The translations under genes and the position numbers were made by a program. DNA of 64,000 nt. Origin: Phoenix dactylifera. Its lineage: Eukaryota; Streptophyta; Magnoliopsida; Arecales; Arecaceae. The stretch lies in the NCBI RefSeq assembly GCF_009389715.1, contig NC_052404.1, forward strand, positions 12,453,756 to 12,517,755, given 5' to 3'. The notes beneath the pieces were generated by a model that saw nothing but the letters and a program-made list of their open reading frames with translations, searched no databases and was not told the origin of the DNA. Below are positions 37,445-50,400 of the stretch, one piece after another. Position 1 is the first letter of the stretch. The number at the start of each line of letters is the position of its first letter.

Positions 37445-40400
37445 CTATGCAACAGGAGGCCTCAGCACATGATCGTGAGAAGTATCCAATGCTGCTGGTG
37501 GTATCCATTGCCACATGGACGTTGGCAGGTAGTTTGTATATGGGATGGTTTTGCTGCAAGCGGCAAAAGATGCCGCATGGAATGGTGCAGCAGCAGCAGC
37601 AGGGTGTGGGATGAAGGGAGATGCAAAACTAAAGCTTCTCATCATTTGCTCCATCTGCTCCTTCTCAGCTTTAAGCCTCACTTTCTCATCCCTTAATTCC
37701 AATTTCTCTGCCTGCAAGCCGCATCAATGGACCCAGAAGAATGAGTAAGATACTTCTTAATGCATTGCATGCTTGTGAAATATACTTGATAAATTCAGAT
37801 CTAGAGAACGGTGACTTAAATTGAAGTGTATTGTAAACTTTAAGGTGTCTTTATATCAAAAACATGTTATAAACTTGGAGAATAGCTCGAGAAAATCACA
37901 GCCAGAAAGAATAAAAATGTAGAAGTCTCGTTATCATCAATTCTGGTTTAAATCAATCCAATCTCGAAACCTCCTAATGAAAGTAACAGAAAATCTAGTT
38001 GTGATGATCAGTGTCAGGGGGAGTGGGAGTAATGGAAGGAAAACAGATGCCTCTCTTTGTTCTCCATCCAGTCAGTAAATGACTGGAGTAATTTTACAGT
38101 CCTCTGCTGAAGTCCTAGTTTTTTTAACAAAAAGACATGTTATTGAGGCAATAATGATGATTGTCTGTGGAAATAATCTGGTTCTCTGCCAGGTATATGA
38201 TATATAACATTATCAAGGCACACAGGATTCATATGCATGAAGACTACTATAAGATGACATTCATTGATGAGGTTACTTTGAATGCCCGGCCTTTACCTAA
38301 GTTGACAAGTATTGCCAGCCATAGAAGTACGTGCAAAATGACAGAAACACTCACAGATAGTAAATGTCTTAGTTATTATGGAAAGTTGTAACTCAGAAGT
38401 AGAGAACCTGACCCAATTTGCAATATCAGACAAAGTGAAAATACATATAATTTACAAATGTTCTTTTACCTTGAGACTTTTTATGGCATCCTGAAGTGTT
38501 TTGTTTGATTCGTTAAGCTTCTCTGCTTCAAGACGTAATTGGTTCAGAAGTTGAGTTGCATCACTTAAGATGGCGATCTTGTCTGCCTTTGGAGGCCTCC
38601 CAGGATCCAAAATGGAACAAAGCTCTGTAAACCTGTCAATGCAATGTTACTGATCAGCTATAAATGCACAGACATCACCCATATTTTCAGTAAAAAATAG
38701 CCAAATTTTGACCATATCTGCCCATCAATAATGCATCGCAGACAATGCATACATGGAGACCATATGCTACATAGAACCTGCCTATCATTAAGTCTGTCCC
38801 TTCGCATTTTCTCACGGCCAGCCTTGGTCCCTGGCGCAGCACATGACTCCACACGGGCCCTGAGAAACAGTACAAAGAAATAATCACATCGAGCAAATAT
38901 ATTAATATCAAAAAAGGAAAATCATCTAAATGTTTTTTTTATTTTTCACAGGCATGTTAAAAATCAAGTGGAAAGATATACTTGCATTTACTTACAAGTG
39001 CATAACATGATCCACCAATTAGTTGCTAGAATCAGGAGCAGGCGCAGGAGCAAGTATGGGTGCAGTTGCAGGAAGTGGATATTTTAGAAACAGTAAGGGG
39101 CTTAGAAAATGGATGAGTTTGAGTTTCCAGGGAGTTTCCAATGCGAATCAATTACCCCATGTATAAGTTTCCAGATACTAAGATCTGCCCTTAAATTTAT
39201 TAGGCATGCTGCTAAGAAAATGGAAACATTGATAGACACACCATATAATGATAAATATTCCTTACTGACTTCTCTTTGCTGAGCTTTACCGTTTATATTA
39301 CAGGCTTTAATATTACTCTCTTCAAAGCAATAATTCTCTCAAGAAAGCTGCGTGCCACCTTTTGCATTTCTTCAAACACAACTAGTGACACACCCTTCAA
39401 GTTTAACAGCTGCAACAATCAGCTCTACTTCAGTGTAAGTATATAAACTTAAATTTCTAAAGATTCAAGCAAGGGTAATTCCTAGTATTTTCCTGCCTGA
39501 TGATGTTAATCAATCTTTTCTCCTAATTGTGATGTGCATTATTCTTTGATCATACACCCTTCAGGTTCAGGGTAAATAATCTATGGGCGCACACTATTAA
39601 GAGTAACCACCTATCTTCCTTAGATAGAACAGTTGACACTAGAGTTTCAACCAATCAGTTTCAATAGCTTTCATTTCTTAGCTTTTATATTCTTTTTCTT
39701 AAAGATACTGTCAGAAAATGACCCTTCAAATGCATGTATTAAGGGACAAAGTTTTTTCTTTCTTGGGTCAAGATACATACCTCCATTGACTTTCTCAGGA
39801 TTGTAGATAATCCACATGCATGTTTATGCTTGCTTTTGCTAAAATCAGCTGTTGCTTATAATACTCCAGTACCAAAAATGAGTCATCAAATTTGAACTAA
39901 ACTAGAGGATGCAAACTTCTAGAGAGGACAGATATAATGGCCAGGAATGAAGAGTATTGAACTGTTTGTATCTACAGAAAGTATGATTTAGAAGTAATTG
40001 CATTGCCAAACTTCAAAATTAGTGCTAGGATGACTTGAAAATCTCATTCTAAATATTCTTGATCATGATAGTATGTGCGTGGAAAATAGATAAATGCCAC
40101 CCAATTTAGACATAGTTCAGATCGAATACAGCCATAGAACAATGGTGTCACAGGGTTAAAAAATGAATGCGCAAATCGACAGAAACAAGTCGCATCCCAT
40201 ATATTCTGGGCAGATCTTTGGATCTGGCTTCACTTGTTTATATGCAGGCAACAAAAGAATCCACAGAATACATTAACAGTCTGAAAAAGCAATGAAGAAA
40301 ATGATGCTTATATTGTTATCTATGTTTAGAATTATATAAAATTTTACTCTCTGAATTGTATGTAATGGACACGCATTCTATGCTTTTTTTGCCAAACATA

Positions 40401-41312
40401 GATAATGCTTATATTCTTATCTTCGAAGGTAGACTAGTTGGCAGAAAACGACAAATCATATCAGGTTTTGACCAAACGAGTAGATGCAACCTTTTTGAGG
40501 TAGACATAGCATAGTCAGGAATAACAGTTATAAAACTGTCTTTAAATATCATCAGTGCCAACTGCTGTGAAATGGCTTGAGAAATATCTTTCTATACTAT
40601 CTTGATCGTAGTGAGATGAACAGAAAAAGAAACATATTTTGGCCAATCAAAGCATCACGCAGAATGGATGCTATTGAGGGTAAGTGACATTTTCAAAGGT
40701 TAAGAGAAAGCATACACAAACAGAAACAAGCTCTATCTCATCTATTTTACACAGATATATTTATTCTACTCCGTTTCTTGTTTAACTGCAGGGAAAGAAG
40801 GAATGCCCATTATACTATAGTAGTCAGAAGAAGTTAAAGCTGGTTTTATACCTCTTCCTCGAGCTAGAATTATCTAAGGAGCTGTCCTTGCGCAAACCAT
40901 CAAAACCAATGATGACACTGTAGATCAAACAGCAGAATGCATCGTCCGCATTGAGCATGCAGCAGTTTAGAAGCACATTTAGACTCAGAAAGCATAACAA
41001 TGGTCTTTTACGATTTGAAATCTAAAAACAAAGTCGGTCAAAGTTTAGAATTGCAAAGTCATAAAATAGTTTGTGATTATTTGACATAGAGGTTAAGACT
41101 TGATTCCATACAGCTAAGCCCAACAAACTGCCCTGCAATTAATTATTCCAAGCCAAAAAAAAAAAAATCTTTTGCAACAAATCTTGTAATCGAAATTGAT
41201 TTACGAGCATAGCAAGCATTTAATTGAGGTTGAAGCATAACATGCAGTTCAGACAATTACCTGTCAAACTTATCGGCGCCTTTAGACTGACTTCATGTTA
41301 ATTAAAAGAAAT

Positions 41313-41405
<93 letters not shown>

Positions 41406-41759
41406 TATATATAATTAGCAAAACAGGAAAATCAGAACGACGCAAAGGAAACAATTAGAACAAAATCGGTGCAAAAGGGAGCCTAAAAGGTCGATTTTTT
41501 TTTTAAGAAAAAAAAGGAAGAAAGAAAAGTTGAATCGACTGAGTTTGAGAACCGATTAATTAAAGTAAGATCATTAAATACATGATGCTGAAATGAACAA
41601 CAAAAAATGGCAGATAAATCCGACGTGGAATTACCTAGAAGCCGTCGGATTTTCGACGATCTGGGGAGCCCAGATGAAATCGGAGGCTTGATTAAGTTCG
41701 TCGACGAGCCCGAATTCCAGAAGCCATCCCCCTCCCCCGCCGCCACCGGACGAGCCCAT
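37445..41759 (-). CDS. bHLH transcription factor, subgroup IVc (ILR3/bHLH104/115-like)
   Basis: Nuclear DNA-binding regulator; group IVc bHLH proteins heterodimerise and activate the iron-deficiency response in Arabidopsis. Exons on the minus strand: 41759-41635, 40917-40852, 38859-38782, 38632-38470 and 37711-37445. They join to 232 residues, close to ILR3 (234). The basic region REKMRRDRLNDRF (79-91) is followed by helix 1 (TELCSILDPGRPPKADK), helix 2, and a long charged coiled coil to about residue 175. Then come an Ala/Pro-rich stretch and the family-specific C-terminus DTSHDHVLRPPVA. The intron inside the bHLH domain starts with GC (AG|GCAGGT), the only reading that keeps NDRF intact. 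Intron 1 holds a long (TA)n tract. I cannot tell which IVc member is the true counterpart. Confidence 0.92.
41317..41412. repeat. (TA)n microsatellite, ~95 bp
   Basis: Nearly pure TA dinucleotides, broken only by a short (AC)n patch near 41394-41404. It lies in intron 1 of the bHLH gene, about 220 bp from its first coding exon. Confidence 0.97.
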
Positions 41760-42137
41760 TCCTCCCCCAATCCCCTCCCTCTCAATACCAAACCAAAAGG
41801 AATTAAATAAATAATGGAATTCCACTGCAAGAGATGAAAGAAGAACGGAGAATAAAACCCAAACGTTCCCAGAGAACGAATTCAACACGAAATAAAAGTG
41901 ATAAAGGGGTATAAATTGGAAGATCGCAATTTGATAACTTCGAGGGGGAAGATATTATAAAAAAAGAGGGGTGCGCCGAGAGCACACGCTATCCAAAAAA
42001 AAGAATAACCCCGCACGGGAGTGGGAAGTAAGAAACGCCACCAACCCTGTTGCTAATCTTCTTGATTTAATAGTATTAGTTAATTAGCACTCCTCCAAGC
42101 TGGTTCCTGTTGGTTCTCTATTTTTTTTTTTGCCTAG

Positions 42138-43165
42138 TCATACTAAAAATCTTTAAATTTTTAAAAATTTTATTTTTATCCAAAGTTACAATTTGTTGGA
42201 ATCAAACCATCCAACTTTCAAAATATTGCAATTACTTTTTTCGCTATTACTTTCATTTAACGACCATAACAAAAAATGACCACATACTAACACGTAATTG
42301 ATGCCAGTGTAGCACGAAGCTAACTAATATAAAAAATGTTGCCTTAGCCTCTTTCTACCTCATTTTTTCCTCTTCTAGCTAAAATATATGTTTCTCATTA
42401 AATCAGTATTAAAAAGAAATACTTAATAACTCCTTGATCTTAAATTTTCAAAGCTATACCTCTTCTTGTTAACTTACGGATAATGCATTGGTTTTGCACC
42501 ATCTCTTTTTCTCTAAAGAAACAATTTATGAACTATTAAGAGGCCCAAACTAATTCTAAAGTTACTATTTTAGCATCCCTATACAAGCTTTGTGTAGGTT
42601 ATCCTGATTTACATACAGACAGAGGTATGTACTAAATTAGAGCATGTTTTCCTCAAAAATTTATTTGTTAATCTGCTATGGACAATATATAAAGATGATA
42701 AGGATGGGTATTTGATCATTTGTCTCCTTTCCAATCTTCCTATGCTAAATATGTAACTTAGTTGGAGATCAAAGAAACATCAGGATTGGAATAGTCCTCT
42801 AGATTAATTGGCATTTTATGTTGAATTATGAAGGATGAAGACCGTTAACAAAGACTTTGCAACTGCACCAATTTGAGTCATCAGACGGAAAGGACGAAAA
42901 TAGAAAGAAAAAACCCTAAATGGAAAATGGAGCAAAAGGTGGAGGAGGAGTTTAGAGCAAGTTTTTCCACATCAGCCAATTTTATGCCACATTAACATCC
43001 ATTACGTGTCATGTGTCATGTGATAGCATGGGACTATTTCGGTCGCAACTATAATTATTAGGAAAGTAATTACAATATTTTAAAAATTGGATGATCCTCA
43101 GGACAAATCGAAATTTAGAATAAAAATGAAAACCTCAAATTTTAAAATTTCAGACATGGTTATAA
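42138..43165. mobile_element. Long-inverted-repeat element, possibly MULE-type non-autonomous
   Basis: Two arms of about 170-190 bp face each other, at about 42140-42320 and 42975-43165. Shared text after reverse-complementing includes 'aaatattg[ct]aattactttt', 'catccaa.ttt..aaaatatt' and 'acacgtaat.gatg', roughly 70 percent alike. The 650 bp between them hold no long frame. Long degenerate arms with little coding content fit Mutator-like derivatives, but I could not find the 9-bp target duplication. Confidence 0.45.
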
Positions 43166-45259
43166 ATTTTTTCTAACCCGGTCTGAACCAACCTTTCTTT
43201 ATCTTTTTTACACTCTCATGTCTTCTAGCACAAAAACTTTTGTATGGTACTTGGATCTCGGGTGGGATAGAGTTATCATGCTCGCTTGTATGATACAATC
43301 ATTCAGCATAGGATGCCATCTTTACATGATGGATTGAGGCTCAATGGGGCAATGACGATGGCAAAATTTGTACTTATGTAAAATTCGCTAAGCAAATAAC
43401 ATGGATAATGCCTTGCCAATCCTTCATCCTGCTTCTTAGTTCATTGATTGCCGTTTCCAAGGTACCAGGTAATGCTGTTGTCAAGGCATAACTAGAAGTG
43501 CTTGAAACTCATATTTGCATTGCTCTATGGATGTAAACTATTTCGGTATGGCAACCGTCTTCCTTTTCATTGATGTGATGCCATAGGCATAAACAATATA
43601 GCTTTGCGGAAGCAGCACAAATGGCAAATGGGATTGATGACCAACCACTGCAGGGAGAAGAAAAAAGAAAGAGGAAGTAGAAGGAAATGAGGAGGAAGAA
43701 GAGGTTATAGAGACGTAGGAAGAAGAGATTATAGAGACATAGGAAGAAGAAGAAGAAGCAGAAAAAAAGACTAGGATTTTTTTATTCAATCATTCTATTC
43801 CCTAATTCATTAGAGGGATGTCCTTTATATAGGCCTTACATCAGGTCAATTAATTGACGGCATGCCAAATTTAGATCCTTAATCAATTAACTAAGTCAAC
43901 CGATTGGTTACATATCAAAATCGATCCAATCACTCGACCCAATTACACGACTTAACATCTAATCCTATTGACTCGATCAATAACAAAACTAATTAACCAA
44001 ATTGACTCGACCAAATAACAAAAACAACTAATAATTGTAATAAAGTAGAAATGACGCGGACTCGAGTGGGCCCAATTTGGGGGTCCAATTCAAACTGTTG
44101 TCAATCTTTGATGCGACGTGAGCTAGTGGCTCTGATGTCTTCATCATCTGAATGAAGAACTCTGATGTCTCCAACAGAAACTGCTTATAAAATTCTATCA
44201 ATGCATGAGGATGCTAAAGATGCCTTTCGCCTTGATCGTGTGAAGCCACCTGATTCGTTGTTCAAACATCACAGAACATTATTCCGATTTGATATGATTT
44301 ACGGAATCGAAAGAAACAGGCTCCGATTTGTCACCTGCTTGAAATTTGCTCAAGTGCATGCGCAAGATAGCATTACCTACCCATGTAAGAGGACCACAAT
44401 ACTCCACGCATTGTCGTCAAAGGATTACGTTTTCAACTTCCAAGAAAAAAAAGAAGAAAAGGTTATGCCACAACGTCCTCGACTCCTCGTCCGAGCAAAC
44501 ATGGGAAGGTGGTGACCATTTTAATGTGGCGCTGGATTTGTTTGGTTCGTGAGAACACTTCCATCTCGCTAAAACATATTTTCTAAGAAATTGATGCCTA
44601 AGTATATTGTATTTAAAACCATAATTTTGACATTGATAATAAAAAAGTGACATAAAAAACAAACTTGATAAGATGATTTATATTTGATTAAGCATCTATT
44701 TTTTAAAAAAATTATATAAAATATTTTTTATATGTTTAATACATTGAGCACAAGGATTAAGAATATTTTCAAAAAAGATATTTTTAATTTAATTTTTAGC
44801 TCATAAAAAGTGGATTTTTATTGTCCTATATAAATTTTTATTTTTCATAAGACAAGAAAACTTATAGAAAGATTATTTTCCTATCCCTCTCATTTGAAAC
44901 CTCCAACCAAATATAAATTTTTTTGTTATTTTTTGTTGATCATATTTTTTGCTCTTTCTCCTCTAGCGAAATAGTTGTCCTATGATTCATGTTATCTTTG
45001 GGTTAGCAATGCTTACATGGAGCCCCTCATCCATCTTTATGGATAAACTATTGGTCCCATTCTAACAATCAATCTTTTTCTATCGCTATTGGAAAAGAGT
45101 TCGGTAGGGTCAGGCACGTGTATACACACACATTAACTTGGTTGATATTAGTGGAAGTTGTATAGCATATTCTTCATAAAAAATATAAAATATGTAGAGT
45201 GATGATGAGAGTGTGCTGGCTTGCCTAATTGTTATAATCATTGAATTGAATTGTGACAC

Positions 45260-45317
<58 letters not shown>

Positions 45318-45513
45318 TGTATGTATGTATATTATATACATGGTGTGAGGCCTATGGAATCTTAATTTCAGAATATTTCTAATAAAATTGGAGATTCGTT
45401 AAAATAGATGGTTTTAAGTTGCTCGATTGCGCAACTCGACTACCTGTGAGGCCTATGGAATATGGACGGCTAACAAGTTAGTTGAGGGCATTCACTTGGG
45501 GGTAAGGCCCTTA
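43166..45513. other. Repeat-rich spacer, no gene recognised
   Basis: AT-rich DNA between the bHLH and DGD2 genes. The stretch around 43530-43860, read on the minus strand, has a TATA-like site (43827-43840) and GA-rich text and might be part of an old LTR, but it has no partner. A microsatellite lies at 45261-45317. The open stretch 44165-44515 resembles nothing known. Confidence 0.4.
45261..45317. repeat. (TA)n(GA)n microsatellite
   Basis: About 12 TA units are followed by about 14 GA units and short TATG repeats. Confidence 0.95.
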
Positions 45514-45851
45514 GGATTCATTTGATTTTTCCCAAGAAAAAAAGATAAAAAATAATTTTTTTATAAAAATAAAATTTTTATATTTTATTAAAAAATTATA
45601 TAAAAATAAAAAAATCTAATTTTTACCGATTAGAAATTAAAATATTTTTTAAATAAATATTCTTAAGCTTTTAGGTAGAATAGGATAAAATTTTTTTATT
45701 AAAAAGATAACAGATATTATATATATATTTAAAAAATAAGTTCTTATCATTTTTCTATAGCAACCAAATATATAAAAATTATTTTTTTAGATATTATATG
45801 TTTGGAAATTAATATTTTAGACAAAATATTTGAGATAAACCAAACGACTCC
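45514..45851. mobile_element. Tourist-like MITE upstream of DGD2
   Basis: A 338-bp AT-rich element lies between TTA duplications (45511-45513 and 45852-45854). Its ends form an imperfect inverted repeat (ggattcatttgattt against ggagtcgtttggttt). No coding capacity. Its right end lies only a few tens of bp before the likely DGD2 transcription start region. Confidence 0.6.
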
Positions 45852-45854
45852 TTA

Positions 45855-47405
45855 ATTAGGTAGAGGAAAGGTTCCTTCGGTATCATTCCTATTCGTCCAT
45901 CCCAGTTGCTTCTTTCGTTCGTTCTTCTGCGTCGTTGTTCGCGTTTCTTCGGTAGCCCTGGCTCCGCCGACGTCGGAATCTCGTCTCTTCCAGGTAACTT
46001 TATTCCTATCTGCTCTCTTATCATGCCTTGAAATCGAAACGAGCTTTTCCTTCGTCGGACCATGATCTCGTCTGGAATATCTTAGGTTTCTGAGACCAGC
46101 ATTATATCATAGTATTGAGGCGATCACGATGACCCCTGTCTATCCCTTAAGAGGATTTTGAGCAGAAGATAGGGTTTTAAGGGGATGCGATTTCGGCTCT
46201 TGAGGACCACGAATCAAGGGGTCTCCATCATTTCAAACCAATTCTTGAATCTAAACTCCATGCACATGTACGTCCCTTTGGTTTTGTGGAAAGCTGACAA
46301 TCTTTTTATATTTTTTCAGATGATTCGGAATGCATCTTGGTTTTTAGCCGAATTAGATATGGGAAAATAGATGGGAGAATGATAAGGGGCAAAATGGTGG
46401 AAAACTTCTGAATCTAAAAAATCATTTAAGAGTTCGGTCAGGAAATATGCAGTAATTTATGTGATTAATCTGAGGCGTGAAAATGATTAATATTTTTTAT
46501 TGGGACGCTCGTAAAGGAGAGGAGTTGTATTAGAATTGGTGGCAAGAGAAATTTCAATTCATGGGCAGCATCGACTCATGAATTCATGTAAAATAGAACA
46601 AAAAGAATCCCATGATTGTTTTCTTCTCCTTTGTTGAAAGTTGAAACTCTAAAGTTTTATCTAAAGGATTAATCTGAGGCGAGAAAGTGATTACTATTTT
46701 TTTTGGGACGCTCGTAAAGGAGAGGAGTTGTATTAGAATTGGTGGCAAGAGAAATTTCAATTCATGGGCAGCATCTACTCATGATTTCATGTAAAATAGA
46801 AAAAAAGAATCCCATGATTGTTTTCTTCTCCTTTGTTCAAAGTTGAAACTCTAAAGCTTTATTTAAGGATTAATCTGAGGTGTGAAAATGATTACTAAAT
46901 TTTTTGGGACGCTCGTAAAGGAGAGGAGTTGTATTAGAATTGGTGGCAAGAGAAATTTCAATTCACGGGCAGCATCGACTCATGATTTCATGTAAAATAG
47001 AACAAAAAGAATCCCATGATTGTTTTCTTCTCCTTTGTTGAAAGTTGAAACTCTAAAGTTTTATTTAAGGATCTTTATTTTATCGGTGTTTTAAATATTT
47101 CCAAAATGGCTGTAAAAAAAAAATCTAGTCAACTGTATACTTATTAATGTTTCAAATATTTTTGGTAAGTTCTATATTGTTTGTTAGTTATCTTCTGTTG
47201 CCACGGTTTTCTCATGGTGTTTTGTGTTAGATTGCGAATAAGAAATTCTCTCCATAACACTGCTCGTTCCCCATTGCTAAATGCAGCTTGGGCATCAAAA
47301 TCTTATCTAATGAAGATGCGACCATCACTTATCAGACCATGCTGACATGATATATTCAGCTCACATCTCTAGCAGCCTTCACCTGGAATTGTCCCTGACG
47401 ATTCA
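45855..47405 (+). promoter_or_regulatory. DGD2 leader: 5' UTR exon and long leader intron
   Basis: A GC- and CT-rich stretch (about 45890-45993) ends in a consensus donor, cttccag|gtaact. The best acceptor before the ATG is aatgcag| at 47286 (another lies at 47230). This gives a leader intron of about 1.3 kb, a common arrangement in plant genes and often linked to intron-mediated enhancement. The intron contains the triplicated segment annotated separately. The exact transcription start is not visible. Confidence 0.6.
46463..47070. repeat. ~203-bp tandem triplication in the DGD2 leader intron
   Basis: Three head-to-tail units start with 'gattaatctgagg' at 46463, 46667 and 46868 (spacing 204 and 201). 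All share 'gggacgctcgtaaaggagag', 'attggtggcaagagaaattt' and 'ttcttctcctttgtt'. They are nearly identical apart from a variable T-run after the start and a few substitutions. Confidence 0.95.
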
Positions 47406-50400
47406 ATGGCTCGGAAGCAACATATTGCAATATTTACAACTGCAAGCCTTCCATGGATGACTGGAACTGCTGTCAACCCTTTGTTTCGTGCTGCTTATCT
47501 TGCAAAGGACGGTGACAGAGAGGTTACTTTAGTGATTCCTTGGCTGTCCGTGAGTGATCAAGAATTAGTTTATCCCAATGGAATCACATTTAGCTTGCCA
47601 TCTGAACATGAAGCTTATGTGCGCAAGTGGCTTGAAGAGAGGACTGCTATTTCATCAGCATTTAAAATAAGCTTCTACCCTGGAAAGGTAAATATGCTTT
47701 TGCACTATCTCTGTTGAATATATCAAAAACAATTCGTACCTTCCTACTTATGCTGTATATAAACCCTTGCTTCTGTTTTTTGTGTTGTCGTTTGCATATT
47801 CAATCAGAGATTCACAATTATAATTTAAATGTGGTTACAGAACTATTGTGCAAAGATGCTTATAAGTAGGACTTGGGTAATTTGTAGTCTAAAAACCTTT
47901 TATCCTACTCTACATATAGCTAGCTATGCTCAGCAATTACCTGTTTGGTGTTTATGTGTTTTAGTTTTTATAGGAAAGTAATCTTCATGACTTGACACCA
48001 TCAGAGCTGGATTGGATAGCTTGAGGAACAAAGTTTCATTTTGCAAGTTATTTTTCCCTCGATTCTTTCATGAGCCGGTCCTCACCTAACATTGAATTTG
48101 CCTACGTTTTCTGACAAAAGATATGCGGGGTTGCAAATTTGCAATTAAGAGTGGCTCAACTAGGATCCAAGCCACAATTGACAACCAGAGAGTATAGTTA
48201 TCTTGTTGTTAATTGAGAATAATTTGGCTTGTTTTTATTGCTTTGCAGTTTTCCAAAGAGAAAAGGAGCATTCTACCTGTTGGTGATATTACCGAAGCAA
48301 TTCCCGATAAGGTGGCAGACATTGCTGTCCTTGAGGAGCCTGAGCATCTTACATGGTACCATCATGGACGAAGATGGAAAACTAAATTCCAGAGAGTGAT
48401 TGGTGTTGTTCACACCAATTATTTGGAATATGTGAAGAGAGAGAAAAACGGGCATATACAGGCCTTTCTTTTGAAATACATCAATAACTGGGTTATCAGT
48501 ATCTACTGCCACAAAGTAAGTTTCTCTACAAGAATTATCCTTAAGATATTTTTCTGCCTGTATGCTCCTTTAAAGAGTTGATCGTAGAACAATCTCGACT
48601 TTTCCTGCACTTCCCCCCTCCGTAAAATTTAAATGTGATGATAACCAATCTCTAGCTTTCCTGCATTTTTTCCACTTTGATAAAATTAAACGCCAATAAG
48701 AACCAAGTCTATTCTGGGAAAAAAAGTTTAAATATGGAATACAGGTTGATGTTGGATAGGCTCCACAAAAACATTGAACTGGTTTTGTGACCAGCTCAAT
48801 ACCTGAATTACCTTTGTTGTGTCAACATTGCTAGTTCATGCTAGGGGGTACCATAATGCATGCATGGACCTAAATTAAGGCCAGTTGGCTGGTACATACA
48901 CTCAGCTTCATCTAAGATAACCCCAGCCATGTGACAAAAATAAGTGCCCATGTAGGCAAACTGACAACAAGTTTTTCTCTGATACCTTTACTTCAATATG
49001 TCTTGTAAAGGGGTACATGCTATGCTAACGAACAAACAGTAGGCAGGTGACAGCAGCTATGATTTGTGGCCCTGGATTAGGACCTTCCCTATGGTCATCT
49101 TCTGCTACAGCTCATTGCCAGACTTTAAGAGCTTGCCAATGCCCATCTATTGTTTAAGTTGTCATTTCTTTTGTTGTACATGTTTTTGGTGAATAAAATG
49201 GTAATATTCTATAGAGCCTTGATGGGCGTACCTATTCAGTGCTATGTGGGCAGGATATGCACAGAAATGGACCATGACACAACTTAATATCTGAAGAATG
49301 AGCTCGCATAGAGTCTGAGGGTAGCCTAACTCTAATGCTTTCTACCATATGAGCAATGTTGAAAAATATAAAATTGTACCATCTTTAAAGTAGACCGGTA
49401 AGACATTTGAGTTAGTGTGCGCTTATTGATATTATTTAAGCATGCACTCATGATGGCACAATAAAAGGACCTGGTAGCTATTTTATAAGATATTGGAGGG
49501 AGGGAGCTGTATATCATCTCCCTATCCCTGTTCAGAATGCAACATAGTTTATTGGAGCACTGGCCATGGACATCAAAAAAAAATGAGAAATTGTAGATAT
49601 TCTCTTTTAACTTACTTCCATCTTTTTCCCAAATGAACAGATTAAGGAATTTTATAAATCCAACTTTTTTTTTTTTTGAAATTGGAATGGTAAGAATACT
49701 TGATACAGTGATCTTTCAGAAAGAGAATAGCAGGAAGTTGGGTGCTGGTACCAGGATCCTGCTTCTTTTTACTGGTGAATCATGGATGAAGGTAGCTGTA
49801 CAAACTGACTTGCATGGTGGCAAGTTCGTCATAGGTTGAGGTAGCTGACCAGCATTAATAATATGAACTGAAGTTTACTTCTTTATAGAACATTTTCTTT
49901 ACTTTTATTTTTTTCCCCTACATCACTTGATCTACACATGGTGAATGCTTGGAGTTGGTGCAACCACTAACAAAGGGAAAATTTGCAGAACAAAATATAG
50001 TAAATAGTTCTAGAGTGTTGCGTGGTTGTGCCTTGTCTATCAGATTTTAGGAAAAATCAATTAAATAACGCACATGTATGACACAATGTTGAAATTAGGT
50101 CCATATATGTTAAACTAGTACATATGAAATGTTGAGCAGTACTTATGGTGAAATTATGAATAGGTACTTTTGCACCAATGGAGGATAAGGTGATGAAAAT
50201 TTTGCTGTGCTATGACAAAGTGCAACAAATATCAGAGGCACTGGTGGAGAATGGATCTTAGTTTGTTAGGGACAGGCAGATATAAAGCCTGACAAACCAT
50301 GAATTGAGAAATTATGGAACGGTTTGTTTTGACCTTGGTTGGAGTAAATGTTGCAAGAGGATTTCAAATGCTGGCTACCTATAAATGGCATTAGGGCTAC

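Noticed and set aside
43530-44130. Possible minus-strand LTR with a TATA-like site
   Set aside because: No second LTR, primer site or target duplication could be found, so the evidence is too thin for a feature.
44165-44515. 116-codon open frame in the bHLH-DGD2 spacer
   Set aside because: No known motif; it lies in repeat-rich DNA with overlapping frames.
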